Origin: Paguma larvata
Lineage: Eukaryota; Chordata; Mammalia; Carnivora; Viverridae
Direction: 5' to 3'
Assembly (NCBI GenBank): GCA_030068075.1
Contig: JAINVK010001249.1
Coordinates: forward strand, 154,001-218,000
DNA length: 64,000 bases
Below, piece after piece: positions 9,421 to 21,400 of this stretch; within the stretch, counting starts at the first letter, position 1, and the number at the start of each line of letters is the position of its first letter. The notes beneath the pieces were generated by a model. It did no database searches and was not told the DNA's origin. It saw only the letters and a list, made by a program, of their open reading frames with translations. The position numbers and the translations under genes are program-made.

Positions 9421-12400
9421 GGCCGGGGGGCTGCTCGGACTGGGGGGGGCACCCGCCGTCCCTGCTTGTCTCTCCCGGAGCGGCCGGAGGCTCAGCCGGC
9501 CACAGGGACCTGCTTCCCAAGGAAGCCCCACTGGCTCGCCCGCGGCTCTGGCCGCTCGGGGCAGGGGTGCACGCAGGAGGGAGCAGCGAGGGGGCTAAGT
9601 CGGCTCGCGTAGACACGCGCTCGCTCCAGCGGCCGGCTGGAACCGCTCAGGAGAACGGGAGACCTAGTGAGGAGACGGAGCTCTGCCCACATTGTCCCCA
9701 GGACCGGCCCGTCGGCTGCAGCCTGTTTACCGCGGGGCATGGGGGGGGGGTCCTCGCGTCCCCGTGTCCGCCGTACGGCTTGGGGGAGGTCCTCAGGTCC
9801 CCGTGTCCGCCGTGGGGCTTGGGGACGGTCCTGGTGACCCGCTCCAGCCAGAGCAGGCACCGGGCGGGTGTGAGGGACCGGGCTTGTCAGCTGCAGACTC
9901 CCGCGAACTCACGCACGCTGTGCGGTGACCGTCCGGACGGTGGGACAGGAACACCTGTGTCTGTGTGTCTGTGTGTGTGTCTGTGTATGCACGAGAACCC
10001 CCTGAGGCTGCATGGAGTTCCCAGGCCCGGGCTCGTTCTGAACTTCTGTCTTCTGTCACGCGAGATGTCTGTGGCCTCTGGCCCCTGGCGTGGGGGGGCC
10101 ACGGGGACCCGCGGGGCTCTGCTCAGCCTGCGTCCCCCACGCGCCTCGCCCTGGCCGACCGGCCCCCGCTGAGCACTTGCGTTTTCCCGCGAGCGACGAC
10201 TCCGTGCCGAGGGGCGAGGGGTGTCGGGGACAGACTCACGCCGAGTCGCTCGGCGCCGCTGGGGACGGGGCCTGCTCTCCGCAGGCTCGTCACTGGAGCG
10301 TTTTTAGGGTCCCGACCTCACTGTTACAAACTCCCGGGTTCCTATCTCGGGCCTGTGATCGCAGCTTCCCACATCTTGTCTCACGGGCTTCACGGCTGTG
10401 CGTCCGTCCCTTCCTCGTCGCGAAGGGGCCGTGTTTGGAATCTTGGGGACCGGGGACGCGGTTTCCTTCCACCAGGAGGGGACGGAGACGCAGGCTCGGG
10501 CGTGACCGCGTCTCACGCGTGGCTCACCGGAGCGTCTGGTGGGTCGGAAGGCGTCACGGCTGCGTGGCAGGGGCTGGCCGGGAAGGGTCAGGGGACGCGG
10601 CGTGGTCCGGAGCCGCTGCTGTCGCACGGGTCGCCGCCGGGCACACAGTCTGTGACTTCCTGTGCCGGCAGAGTGCCCCCCGCTCCAGGAGACGTGCCTC
10701 GGAGCTGGTTTGCAGGGGTGGCCGTGAGCACCGGGTACAGGGGTGTGGGGCTTACGGGGTGTTCCTTGTGGGGGAGAGTTTGGGGTTCTCCTGGCCTCCT
10801 TCTGCCCGGGGCGTCTCGGGGTGGCTGTGGACGTGGCCCCGGGCAGGTCGGCACGCGTCCAGGGTGGACGGGGGCCACGGGCCTGGTGCAGCGCTGGTGG
10901 TGGTCTCGGGGTGATGATGAGGGGAGGGGGCACGGGGGAGGGGCGGGGCGCACGGGGCCTGGGGTGGGAGTGCCTGTGGGGAGGGTCAGGCAGCCAGGAG
11001 GGAGAGGGGCTTTGGGGGGGTGGGGGGTGGGGAAGTGAGGGGATGAGAATGGGGTAGGGGTCGGCCTCCGGGGCGATGGGATAGGGCAGCCTGTGGGGAA
11101 GGGAGGGGGTGGACAGGGTAGTGGGGGGGAGAGGCTGGGGGAGGGGTGGAAAATGGGACTAGGAGAGAGAGGGGTGCGGGAGGAGGGGGAAGACGGGGAC
11201 AGCAGATGAGATTGGGGACCCACGGGGGAGGGGAGGCAGGGAGGGGAGGGCGTGGGGGAAGGGGAGGGTGGGGGAGGGGTGGAGGGATGAGATTAAGGTT
11301 GGGGGAGGCGGAGCCGCGGGTGGGGAGAGGAGATTAAGGGGGAGGGGGGGTGGGGGGGGCGGCAGATCGGGAACTTGGGGAGAAATCAGGCCACAGAGAG
11401 GAGAGTTTGGGGGGAGGGGAGAGGAGAGGAGGTGGGGGAGGGGTGGGGGAGGGGAGAGGAGAGGAGGTGGGGGAGGAGTGGGGGGAGGGGAGAGGAGGTG
11501 GGGGAGGGGTGGGGGAGGGGAGAGGAGGTGGCAGATAGGAGGGGGAGGGGAGAGGAGGAGGAGGGGAGAGGAGGTGGCAGAGGTAGGGGAGGGGAGAGGC
11601 GGTGAAGAGGGGAGGGAGGAGGTCGCAGGGGAGGGAGGGGAGGGAGGGCAGAGGTGGGGCACAGGGAAAGACGGGGTGCGTGCAGACGGTGGAGACTGTG
11701 GCTCCGAGGTGACCCCGTGTGCCCCCTGCACCCAGGACCGGGGGCCGTGTGGACCGTGGCCACGTGTCCGTTGGCCACGAGCTCACCGTGGACCCTCAGC
11801 GCACACACGTGCCCGCCCCCACACCCGTCCTGGATTCCGTGGGCCTCACGCACACAGAGGGAGACTTGAGCCGCTGTCCCTCGTGTCCCCCAGACGCCGT
11901 CCCCAGCCTGGGGGGCGGGTGTCCCTGCCCAGCTGCGACCGGAACTGTCGCCCCCAACAGGGGTCTCCCCCCGCCCGTCCTGTCCAGGTCCCCACGGGGC
12001 CCTCACGTGGACACACGGGCCCCGCAGAGCACCGGGGGGAGGCCCCTGGAGACGCCGTCCCCGGTGACCCCCGGAGGCGAGCTGGCCTCTCCTCCCCCCG
12101 CCGACAGCCCGGCCTCTTCGTCTGCGACCCGGGCGGGGCCACGGGCTGGACAGGCCACGGGCTGGGCTCGCCACGGGCCACACCGCCTCGCACCCTTGAC
12201 ACTGCTCGCAGGGCCGGGAGGCGCACGGGACCCTCAGGGAGCGAGGCCTGGGCACAGGGGGCCGTCCCACCGCGCCCCGCCCCCACCCGTGGTGGCGCAG
12301 CCTTGTCCACGGTCTCCTGCCCTGCCTTCCAGGCGTGGTGGACGCTGTGGCCTCCAGGCCTTGCCGCCCGTGGGCGCGGAGCTCGGCACACATCCCGGCC

Positions 12401-15400
12401 ACTGGTCCCCCGGGTCCCGCCGTCCAGCTGGCCCCACTGGCGCCCTCACTGGGACAGCCACCTCCCAACGTGGGGACAGCGTCCTGCGCACACAGTCCCC
12501 TCTCTGGGTTGTGTCCGGTCCCACTTAAGCTCCGCCCCGTGACTCCCGCGTGTGCACCGGGTATGCGTGGACCGGGTACGTGGTCGCAGGCGGCAGCTGG
12601 CGGGCGGGGGCCCGGGGCCAGAGGTGAGCTCTCGGCCTGCGGGGCCGCCATCCCTGGCCACGCCATCCAGGTGGCCACCGGCTCCTGTGGAATTACTGCC
12701 CCCCCCTCCTCCCCCTCCCCCGCGTTCCCCAGTCCCGTCCCAGCCCGGCCCTCGAGCCCTGCCCGGCGGGGTCGCCCACGCCCACGCCCACCCTCCTCTC
12801 CTGTGACACCGCCGTCCCCGCCCTCGACCTCTGATCCCGGACGCCCGTGGTCAGACCGTGTGGGTCCACAGAGACAGCGTGGACGCCTCCCGTGGGGGAC
12901 GCCGTCGTCCCCCAGAGGGGCTGCAGGCGCCTACAGGGGTCGGCACGAGGCCCCACGTGGTTGGGTCAGCGGGACTGTGCGCGTGCCGGGCGGGCGGCCG
13001 TCTGCGCCCGGGCCTCGCGATGAGTCAGGGTCCCGGACGCACGTGGCTGCAAGGGGAGGCGTCCTCTTTCCCTCCCCCCCCCCCCCCCCCCCGATGGCGG
13101 GCACGCCGCAGGCCCTGGGCACATCGGGGGACTCTGCGGCTCCCTCGAGGGTCCGTCCTTATTGCCGGCGGCCGGGGAGGGGCCTCGGCCCGGGCGGTGG
13201 CTGGCTCCCAAGGACGCGCTGTGGGCTGGGCAGGAATGTGTCCTGCAGCTGTGCCGGCCGCCGGGCTATTTATGTCGGGAGATTACACTGGTGAGTCTCG
13301 TGTGTCCGCACTCGCCCGGCTGTCTCCGGCCCGGCTGCCCTGCTGGTCTGCGGCGCCTGGGGTCGTGGGGCTCAGCCGGCGTCCGCGGGGTGGGCGTCCA
13401 CGGGGTGGGCTTCCAAGGGGTGGGCTTCCTCGGGGTGGGCGTCCGTGTACCCTCGCGGCATTTCACGAGACTGCCGAAGCTCCGTGTCCCAGGCGCTCCG
13501 TGTCCTGGGGCTCCGTGTCCCGAGGGCTCCGTGTCCCGGGGGCTCCGTGTCCTGGGGCTCTGTGTCCTGAGGGCTCCGTGTCCTGGGGCTCCGTGATGGG
13601 GCCGTGCCCACAGTGTGTCACGTCCCGAGGGGCGGTGGTGAGCTCAGTGACGCGGCCACACCCTTCTGAGGGCCGCCGTGGGCTGTGTTTCTGCACCTCG
13701 AGGGATGTCCGGTCTCTGCCTTTACGTCGTGTGTGCGTCTGTTTCAGGCGAACGTTCGGTTATTTCAGAGAGGGCAGGGAGAGGGAGACACGGGACAGGA
13801 AGCGGCTCCAGGCTCCGAGCTGTCAGCACAGAGCTCACGCGGGGCTCGAACCCACGAACCAAGAGATCGTGACCTGAGCCGAGGTCGGACGCTGAACCGG
13901 GCACCCCTAACGTGCATCTCTCGTAAATCAGTATGTCCCTTAGGTGCCCGGGGTGGCTCATCCTGCTGCGCGTCCGACTCCCGGTGTTCGGGTCAGGTCG
14001 TGACCTCGGAGCTCGTGACTCTGCACCTCTGCTCGCTCTCTCTCTCTCTCTCTCTCTCCCCGCCCTCCCCTGCTCACCTGAGCTCTCTCTCTCAAGATAA
14101 GTAAACTGTGCGGCACCTGGGTGGCTCAGTTGGTTGAGCGGCCGAGTTCGGCTCAGGTCATGATCTCATGGGCTGTGAGTTCGAGCCCCGTGTCGGGCTC
14201 TGTGCTGACAGCCCGGAGCCTGGAGCTGCTTCAGATTCTGCGTCTCCCTCTCTCTCTGCCCCTCCCCTGCTCCTGCTCTGTGTCTTTCTTAAATAAACAT
14301 TAAACAAAATTTAAAAATTTAAAATAAAATAAAATAAAACTCGGGACACCTGGTTGGGTCAGTCGGTTGAGCGTCCAACTCTTCACTTCGGCTCAGGTCA
14401 TGATCTCACAGTCTGTGAGTTCGAGGCCCGCGTTGGGCTCTGTGCTGACGGCTCAGAGCCTGGAGCCTGCTTCACGTTCTGTGTCTCCCTCTCTCTCTGC
14501 CCCTCCCCTGCTCTCTTTCTCTTTCAAAAATTAACGTTAAAAATAAATTTTCTGTAAGAACTAAGTGAGTTTTAAGTGAGTAAATACTTTCCTTGGTTCA
14601 CCATCACTGCATCTTCGTGTTTCTTCCTGTCCTCGCCCTTCTGTCTGCCGTCTGTGTCCGCCGTGGACCCTCCTCCACCCGGGCCGCAGCGTCACTGCCT
14701 CCATTCTCCAGCCGCGGAGTTGGCGGAAGGCCCGCTGCCCCGTTTGCACGTGTTTCTGGTTCCTGCTCCTTTGCGCTTTGGGAAGTTTGGAGTCCCGACC
14801 CGACAATGCGTCTCCCCGGGGAAGACGGTGCCGCCTTCCGGGGCTGCCAGCCGGGCACAACCTTACGTGTTCCACGTGAGGGTTTGGAGGCGGTGCCGCC
14901 GGCGGAGCGCAAGATCCCAGGGAGGGTCCCCTGGGGCGGGTCAGCAGCGGGGTCTCCGGCTTCTCGCAGGACGGAAACGAGACGTGAGCCACAGGACTGG
15001 AGGTGGAGTTTGTCGATCGGCGTGCGTGTCACAGAAGAGGGACCGGGGCTCCCGGGAAAGTCGGGAACGCGACACGGCGTCTCGCCGTCGCTTGGGGCGG
15101 GGGTCGGCCCGGGACCGGGTCTCGCGTAGGCACGCGCGGCACCAGGAGCGCGGGCCAGGGTCCGTGTCGGGCAAGCGAGGGCCGTCACTCCGCGATCGTG
15201 GCCGGGGTGTCGGTGTCCGGAGCCGCCGTCCCGGCACGTGTCTGGGGGCCGGGTCTCCGGTGCGCGCGGGCGTCGGGGCCGAGGACAGAAGGGCCGGCGG
15301 TGCCCGTCCTGCTCGCCCCGCGGAGGGAGCGGCTCGTCTGCTGGAGCGCGCGCCGGGGTCGGGCCCTGCGTGCAGAGGGCCAGCTGGAGGACGCGCACGA

Positions 15401-18400
15401 GCCCACGAACGGACGCCCCGCGGCCTCCCCGCGTGCGCGGACGGCAGTGCGGTGCGCAGACTCGAGCGAGGCCGTGCCCCTGGCCCCCGCGGCCCCCGCC
15501 CCCGGCTCCCTGATGCGGCGGCTTCGGGGCGCACGCTCCCCTGGGGCCCGGCGACACGGCGATGTGCTTCTAGCTCATCCTTCTCCCGAAAGGGCGGCTC
15601 TCCGGGACCCCTGCTCGGACAGCCCCGCGGGGACGCCGCGTTCTGCCCGTGTGGTGCCGACCCGCGCTCGGCCGTGCGGATGCAGGCGTTCCATCCGTGC
15701 GGGCTGCGCGGCTGCCGGGCTCCCCTGCCAGGGCCGTGAGCTGAGGGCACCGTATGAGGACACGTCCTGAGCCCGTGAGCCGAGGACGCCTTGCGAGGAC
15801 ACGTCCTGGGCCCGTGGCCCGAGGACACCGTGCGTTCCGGCTCCTATGGGTGCTCGTGGGAAGCACATGCAAACTGTCGTGTTCCGTGTGTTAGTTACTC
15901 TGCGCACAGGGGTCAGCCGGTCCCGGGGCGCCCCCATCGCACAGACCCGAACGAGCTCGGGCTTGTCACCCCCCTCGGCACCCCCCAGGTGGAGTCTAAC
16001 TTTCCTAACCTCGGAGACCGTGACGTCTGGTCAACTTTCTTCCCCCAATGGGGTGCTAGTGACGGTGAGGGCCCCGAGTGTGTGAGCTTGGGAGATCGGA
16101 AGGTTCCAGATGCTAGTGTCGGTGAGGGCCCCGCATGTGTGAGCTCGGGAGACCAGAAGGTTCCGGGTACTAGTGTCAGTGAGGCCCCGCGTGCGTGAGC
16201 TCGGGAGACCAGAAGGTTCCGGGTACTAGTGTCGGTGAGGCCCTGCGTGCGTGAGCTCGGGACACGGGAAGGTTCCGGGTGCTAGTGTCGGTGAGGCCCC
16301 GCGTGCGTGAGCTCGGGAGACGGGAAGGTTCCGGGTGCTAGTGTCGGTGAGGGCCCCGTGTGCGTGAGCTCGGGAGACGGGAAGGTTCTGGGTGCTAGTG
16401 TCGGTGAGGGCCCCGTGTGCGTGAGCTCGGGAGACCGGAAGGTTCCGGGTGGCACAGGGTGCAGTGTGCACAGAGGGACAGACGACCGGGACAGAAACCA
16501 CCGGAAGGATTTTCCTCGTAGCAGGCCCGCTCTGCCCTTGTGCTGGGACCTGCTCGTGCCACACCGTGGAGGGGCGCCGGGCGGGCCAGGGGCGGGCGGG
16601 GTGGGTTCTGTGTGCTGCATGACCTGTGACCCAGGGTGAAGGGGGCTGGAGGAGCTGCGGGGTGGGGGGGAGGGATGTTTTTATTGGTCAGGGTGCCCTT
16701 TAACCTCGGAGCAGGCTCTCGGGGGGGGGGTGTAAGATGGGTGTGCTGGGTTTGGGGTCTGGGATGGAGGGAGTCAGGGCCTGTGGGGGTGTCTGCAGCC
16801 TGCGGCGGCCAGTTACGGTGTGAGCCAGGTCCCCCGTGCACCTGCCATTTCCCGGGAGCCCTGGAGGGAGGTTCTCAGACGCCCAGGGCAAGGAACCCTG
16901 CTCCCAAGCAGCCTCTTGACAGAGGGGGCCTGGCCGGGATGAAGGCAGGGGTGTGGTGGAGGGGGACGTGGGGGGGCGGGGCGGAGGGGAGCTGGGGGGA
17001 AGGCGGAGATGTGGTGGAGGGGGACGTATAAGGGGGGTGCATGGGGGCGGGGCGGGGAAGGCAGGGGCGGGGCAGTGGACTGTGGTTCAGGAGGGACGTG
17101 GGGGGGCCTTGGTGGAGCCCTGGGAGGGGGGCTTCGCCCTCACCCCCCACCCCAGGCGCGGCTTTGCAGAGCGCAGCACAGAGCACGGGGCAGTGGACTC
17201 CGGAGCCCGGCTCGCCCCGCCCCCGGCTCGCCCTGCCCCCACACAGTTCTCCCTCTTGTCTTCGCCTGTCTCCTTCCGCCCAGTTCTCCTCCTTCCCTCC
17301 CCCTCCCTTCGCCCTCCCGCCCTCTCCACCCTCCTCCCTGCACCGCACTCCCCCGTGTCGGCCCCCCCACGCCTGCTTCATCCCTGCAGGTGTGCGTGCA
17401 CAGGTGCAGGCTCCAGGGAGCACGGACCTGTCCTGTCGCGCCGTGCCGGCCCCTATGGTCCCGGCGGTCCCCACAGTCCTCACGGCCCCCACGGTCCCCC
17501 CGGCCCCCGCAGTGGCCGAACGGAGAACAAATGTCAGGAATACGTGTCTGTGTCTTGGACGTGAGGCCTCTGAGCACGGAGGACTGGACACCAGGGCCCG
17601 ATGACAGGGACGGTCCTGACGTGTGACTGAGGGGACACAGGACTGTCCCTGTCATGTGACTGGGGACGGGCACCGTCCTGACGTGTGACCGAAGAGGACA
17701 CAGACCGTCCCTGATGCGTGACAGGATGACAGGCGCTGTCCTGACACGTGAGCGAGGACAGAGAGCCGTCCCCGACGCGTCAGACGACTCAGGACCAGCT
17801 GCGAGTGACGAGGACAGAAACCGTCCCAGGGGTGTCACTGCAGACGGCCGGGGGGGACAGGGACCGTGCTGAGGGCTAACCGGGGAGGGGGGGGCCATCC
17901 TGAAAGGGAGGGTGGGAGGAGGGGACCGTCCTGAAGGGGAGAGTGGGGACGAGGGGACCGTCCTGAACCGTGACCCAGGAGGACGGACACCCTCGGCGAG
18001 GCGGTCCTGAGTCGGGAAGATGCCCACCCCCCCGCGTGGCTTCCTGCCCGCCCCCTCCCCCTCCCCCTCCCCCTCTAAGCCTCGCCTCCCCACGTGGTTT
18101 CCTGCCCTCCCCCTCGCCCGTCTAAGCCCCGCCTCCCCACATGCCACGCTGGGACCCTGGGCTGGACAGACGCGCCGCGGCCTCAGGTGCTGCGGAAACC
18201 GTCGGGCTGGCTCCGTGGTGACCCTGTGCCATGCGTCCCCTTCTGGTGCCCGGGTCATGGGGTGACCTGTGCGTGGGGGACCGCGCGTCGGGTGGGGGCG
18301 GGTCCCCGTGAGGAGGCATACGTGCGGGTCGATGGAGGACACACGCGAGCTCGCCCTTTCCCGCACGCAGCCGTCCGCTCCCGGGGCCACCGGGCTCGTC

Positions 18401-21400
18401 CTGTCGCCCACCCTGGGGACCGCGGGGCAGGTCCCGACATCCCCAGACGGCGGGCTGGTCCCGAACCCCCGGGGACGGGCCTTCGAGGCTGGCGCCAACC
18501 CCACCACGGGCCCGGGCACGGTCTTCCCGGCGTCTGTGCCCGTCGGCCCGACCTCCCCGGTGCCCGTCCCGGGGTACTGAGGGGTCACCGGGAGGCGGCT
18601 CCGCGCGGCGGGCGCGTGGGGGACCGTGGTGCTCTCGCCCGGGCCTGCGAGCCCCGCGGGGACTGCGTGCGGTCCTCCGTGCTCGTCGGGCCTGGGACGC
18701 GTCCGTTAGAGCCTCTGGCTCGGCCCGTCGCGGCGGCGTGGGGACACGCGCGTCCCCAGTTCTCACGGGCGCGGCGTCCGCTCTGTGCCGCAGGTCCAGA
18801 CGCAGAAGGAGGAGCCCCGGCCGCCCGCCAGCAGCGCCAGCATCCCGGCCTTCTACTTCCCGCGCGGCCGCCCCCAGGACACGGTGAGCGTGGACGCCAT
18901 CATCGCCAGGATCGAGGGGACGTTCGCCCAGTTCCCGCACGAGAGGGCCACCGCGGAGGACATGGGCCGCGTGGCCAAGGTGGGTGCCCCACCCCCGCCC
19001 CCCGCGTGAGCGAGCGGACGCGCTTCCTCGCACGCCCGCAGGCCCGCGGCTGGGGTGCCCGCTGCACACGCCGGGGCGTCGTCGGGACGCGAGCCCCGGA
19101 CGCCGACGGACGCGCGCCCCTGTGCGGAGCCCCTCGCGGGTCGCCGGTGTGGACACGTGTGGAGCCACGAGACCCCGCCCAGCCCTCCCGCCCGTCTCGT
19201 GGGGCCAGCGTGCGCGAGGAGCCCGCGTCTTCACTGCCGTGCCACCCTGTCCTCCCCATCACAGACGCGTGTGTCCCGGCGTCTTCTCGAGGGTGTGGTC
19301 CGCGCGGCCCTGAGGACGCGTGGCCGCGAGCGCATTTCCCCGTATGTGTGGGCCGCGTGCGCGTCTCGACGACACTCGTGTGTCCGCGGCCTTCGTCCCT
19401 GTTCCAGTGGGTGTGGTTTCGCCGGGAGCAGGGAGAGCTGCAGGTGCGTCCTGGCCGCGTCGGCGGTCACGCACACACCCACCGCTCCCCCCCCCCGTCC
19501 CCACGGCGTGCGCCCCTCGGGTCGTGTCCGGAGCCGCACAGAAAGCCTTTCGTCCCCACGAGCCGCGTTTCCTCGACTACTTGCCCGGCCGTGGTTCTCG
19601 ATCCAGGAAACTGTCGCCAAACCTCGGTCACAAAGGTCCTTTCTTTTCATTTGTCTGAGTGTAGAAGTCTCACCTCCCACACCTGCGTCCGATCCGGCTC
19701 GCGGTTTGCGTGTGGCCGTATCGCGGCCAACTTCATGTCCCTTTTTTTTAAACATTTTGTGTTTAAGTCACGCGGGGGCTCTGACGTGCATGCCGCGGCG
19801 GCCGAGCCAGCCGGGTGCCCCCGGCGTCCTCTGTCTGCGTGTCCCGCCGTGGCCGCTGCCGGAGGACAGCCTCCCTTCCCTGTGGACGGGTCTCGTGTCC
19901 CCCGTGGGACCAGTACCTCGTCAGGCGCGGGGCTCTCCGCGGGCGCCAACCCTGCCCCGCAGCCCCGGGCGTGTGTCTGTGCTGGAACCGCCGTCTGCAG
20001 TACTTGCTTCGCAGCGGGGTTCCGGACGGGGCGGCGTGACGCGTCCACGGACTTCCTGTGTGAGACGCTCCGGGCTCCATGAGCCTCCACGTGGATTGTA
20101 GGGTCGGCATCATCTCGGTTCCGTGGAGACGCCGGCCGGCGTTCCCACGAGGCTCACCAGGAATCTGCACACTCGTGGGCGTCGCGTACGTGTGTGCGCT
20201 CGCCTCGCCGGGAGTGCGCGTGCCGACGTGCGGCTCCGCGTGTCACCTACCAAGGGTCCGCGCCACGCGGTTTCCACGCGACTGCCCCATTTTGCACGCG
20301 CGGCCCCGCAGCCAGGCACACGTCGGGCGGCCGCTGTCGGCGCTGTTCACAACCGGCATCCGTGCTGTCTTCTCGAGCAGCGAGGGGCGCAGGCTACCCG
20401 AGTTCCTGGTCTCAGGACCCCGTTCCGTGCGAGCAGCCGCAGCCCGTGACATGACGCCAGCCCGAGGGCCCCCCGCCCGACCCTGGGGCTCACGCCCCCA
20501 CGTGGGCATCGGGGGGACACACAGTCCTGTTGGGAGGGGCGCGGGTGCAGGGCTCAGCGTCGTCCCGACGTTTCCCCTCAGCTGACAGCAGCGAGCGTCT
20601 TCCTTCTGTTCCTCTGTCACCGTGCGTCTCCGGTGACGGGCCTGCTTGTGTCATCGTGCGTCTGAAAACGGGATCCTTCTCTTCCTGTTAGCCACACGGT
20701 GTGGTAGACGGTGTGGACAGGGTTCTGCGGACTGGGTGATTCTGTCCTGTTAGCCACACGGTGTGGTACACGGCGTGGACAGGGTGCTGGGGACTGGGTG
20801 GTTCTGCTCTGTTAGCCTCACGGTGCTGTAGACGGCCTGCACAGGGTGCTGGGGACTGGGTGATTCTGTCCTGTTAGTCACACGGCACCGTAGACGGCGT
20901 GCACAGGGTGGTGGAGACTGGGTGGTTCTCTCCTGTAGAACCACACGGTGCCGTAGACGGCGTGGACAGGGTGGTGGGTACTGGGTGATTCTGCCCTGTT
21001 AGCCACACGGTGCCGTAGATGGCGTGCACAGGGTGCTGGGGACTGGGCGGTTCTCTCCTGTAGAACCACACGGTGTGGTGGACGGCGTGCACAGGGTGCT
21101 GGGGACTGGGTTGTCTCCCCGTCGAGTCACACGGCCTTGTAAACACCGCATGTCCTGGCTCACAGGCGGGCGGTGTGTGGGGGCAGCGAGCACCAGTCCC
21201 CTGGGCGCATTGGGGCCGTGGTCCGTCTGAAGCAGCTGCTGGGGCGGCTCTCCCGCAGACCCCACCCCGTCACGCGGACCCGTCCACCCCACGTGCCCTC
21301 AGCTCTGTCCCCGGGACAGCCTGACGCGGGCTGACATTTGGGCCACCGTGTCCCGCGCTGCCGGGCTGCTCCGTGCGTGTGGTAGCTGGACTTGCAGAGC

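Larger units (their letters stand above)
9377..18793 (+). other. PPP2R3B: PPP2R3B intron 1, repeat-filled
   Basis: 9.4 kb with no further exon recognised. It contains a purine-rich block (10,900-11,660), five SINEs (13.75-14.55 kb), a 57-bp minisatellite (16.05-16.46 kb), G-rich repeats (16.9-17.1 kb) and a 17.6-18.0 kb array. Unique-looking GC-rich sequence lies between them. Confidence 0.7.

Noticed and set aside
18269..18580. 103-codon ORF ending in [12 protein letters not shown] shortly before PPP2R3B exon 2
   Set aside because: Resembles the proline-rich linker of B'' proteins but ends in a stop with no donor, and exon 1 joins exon 2 perfectly without it.
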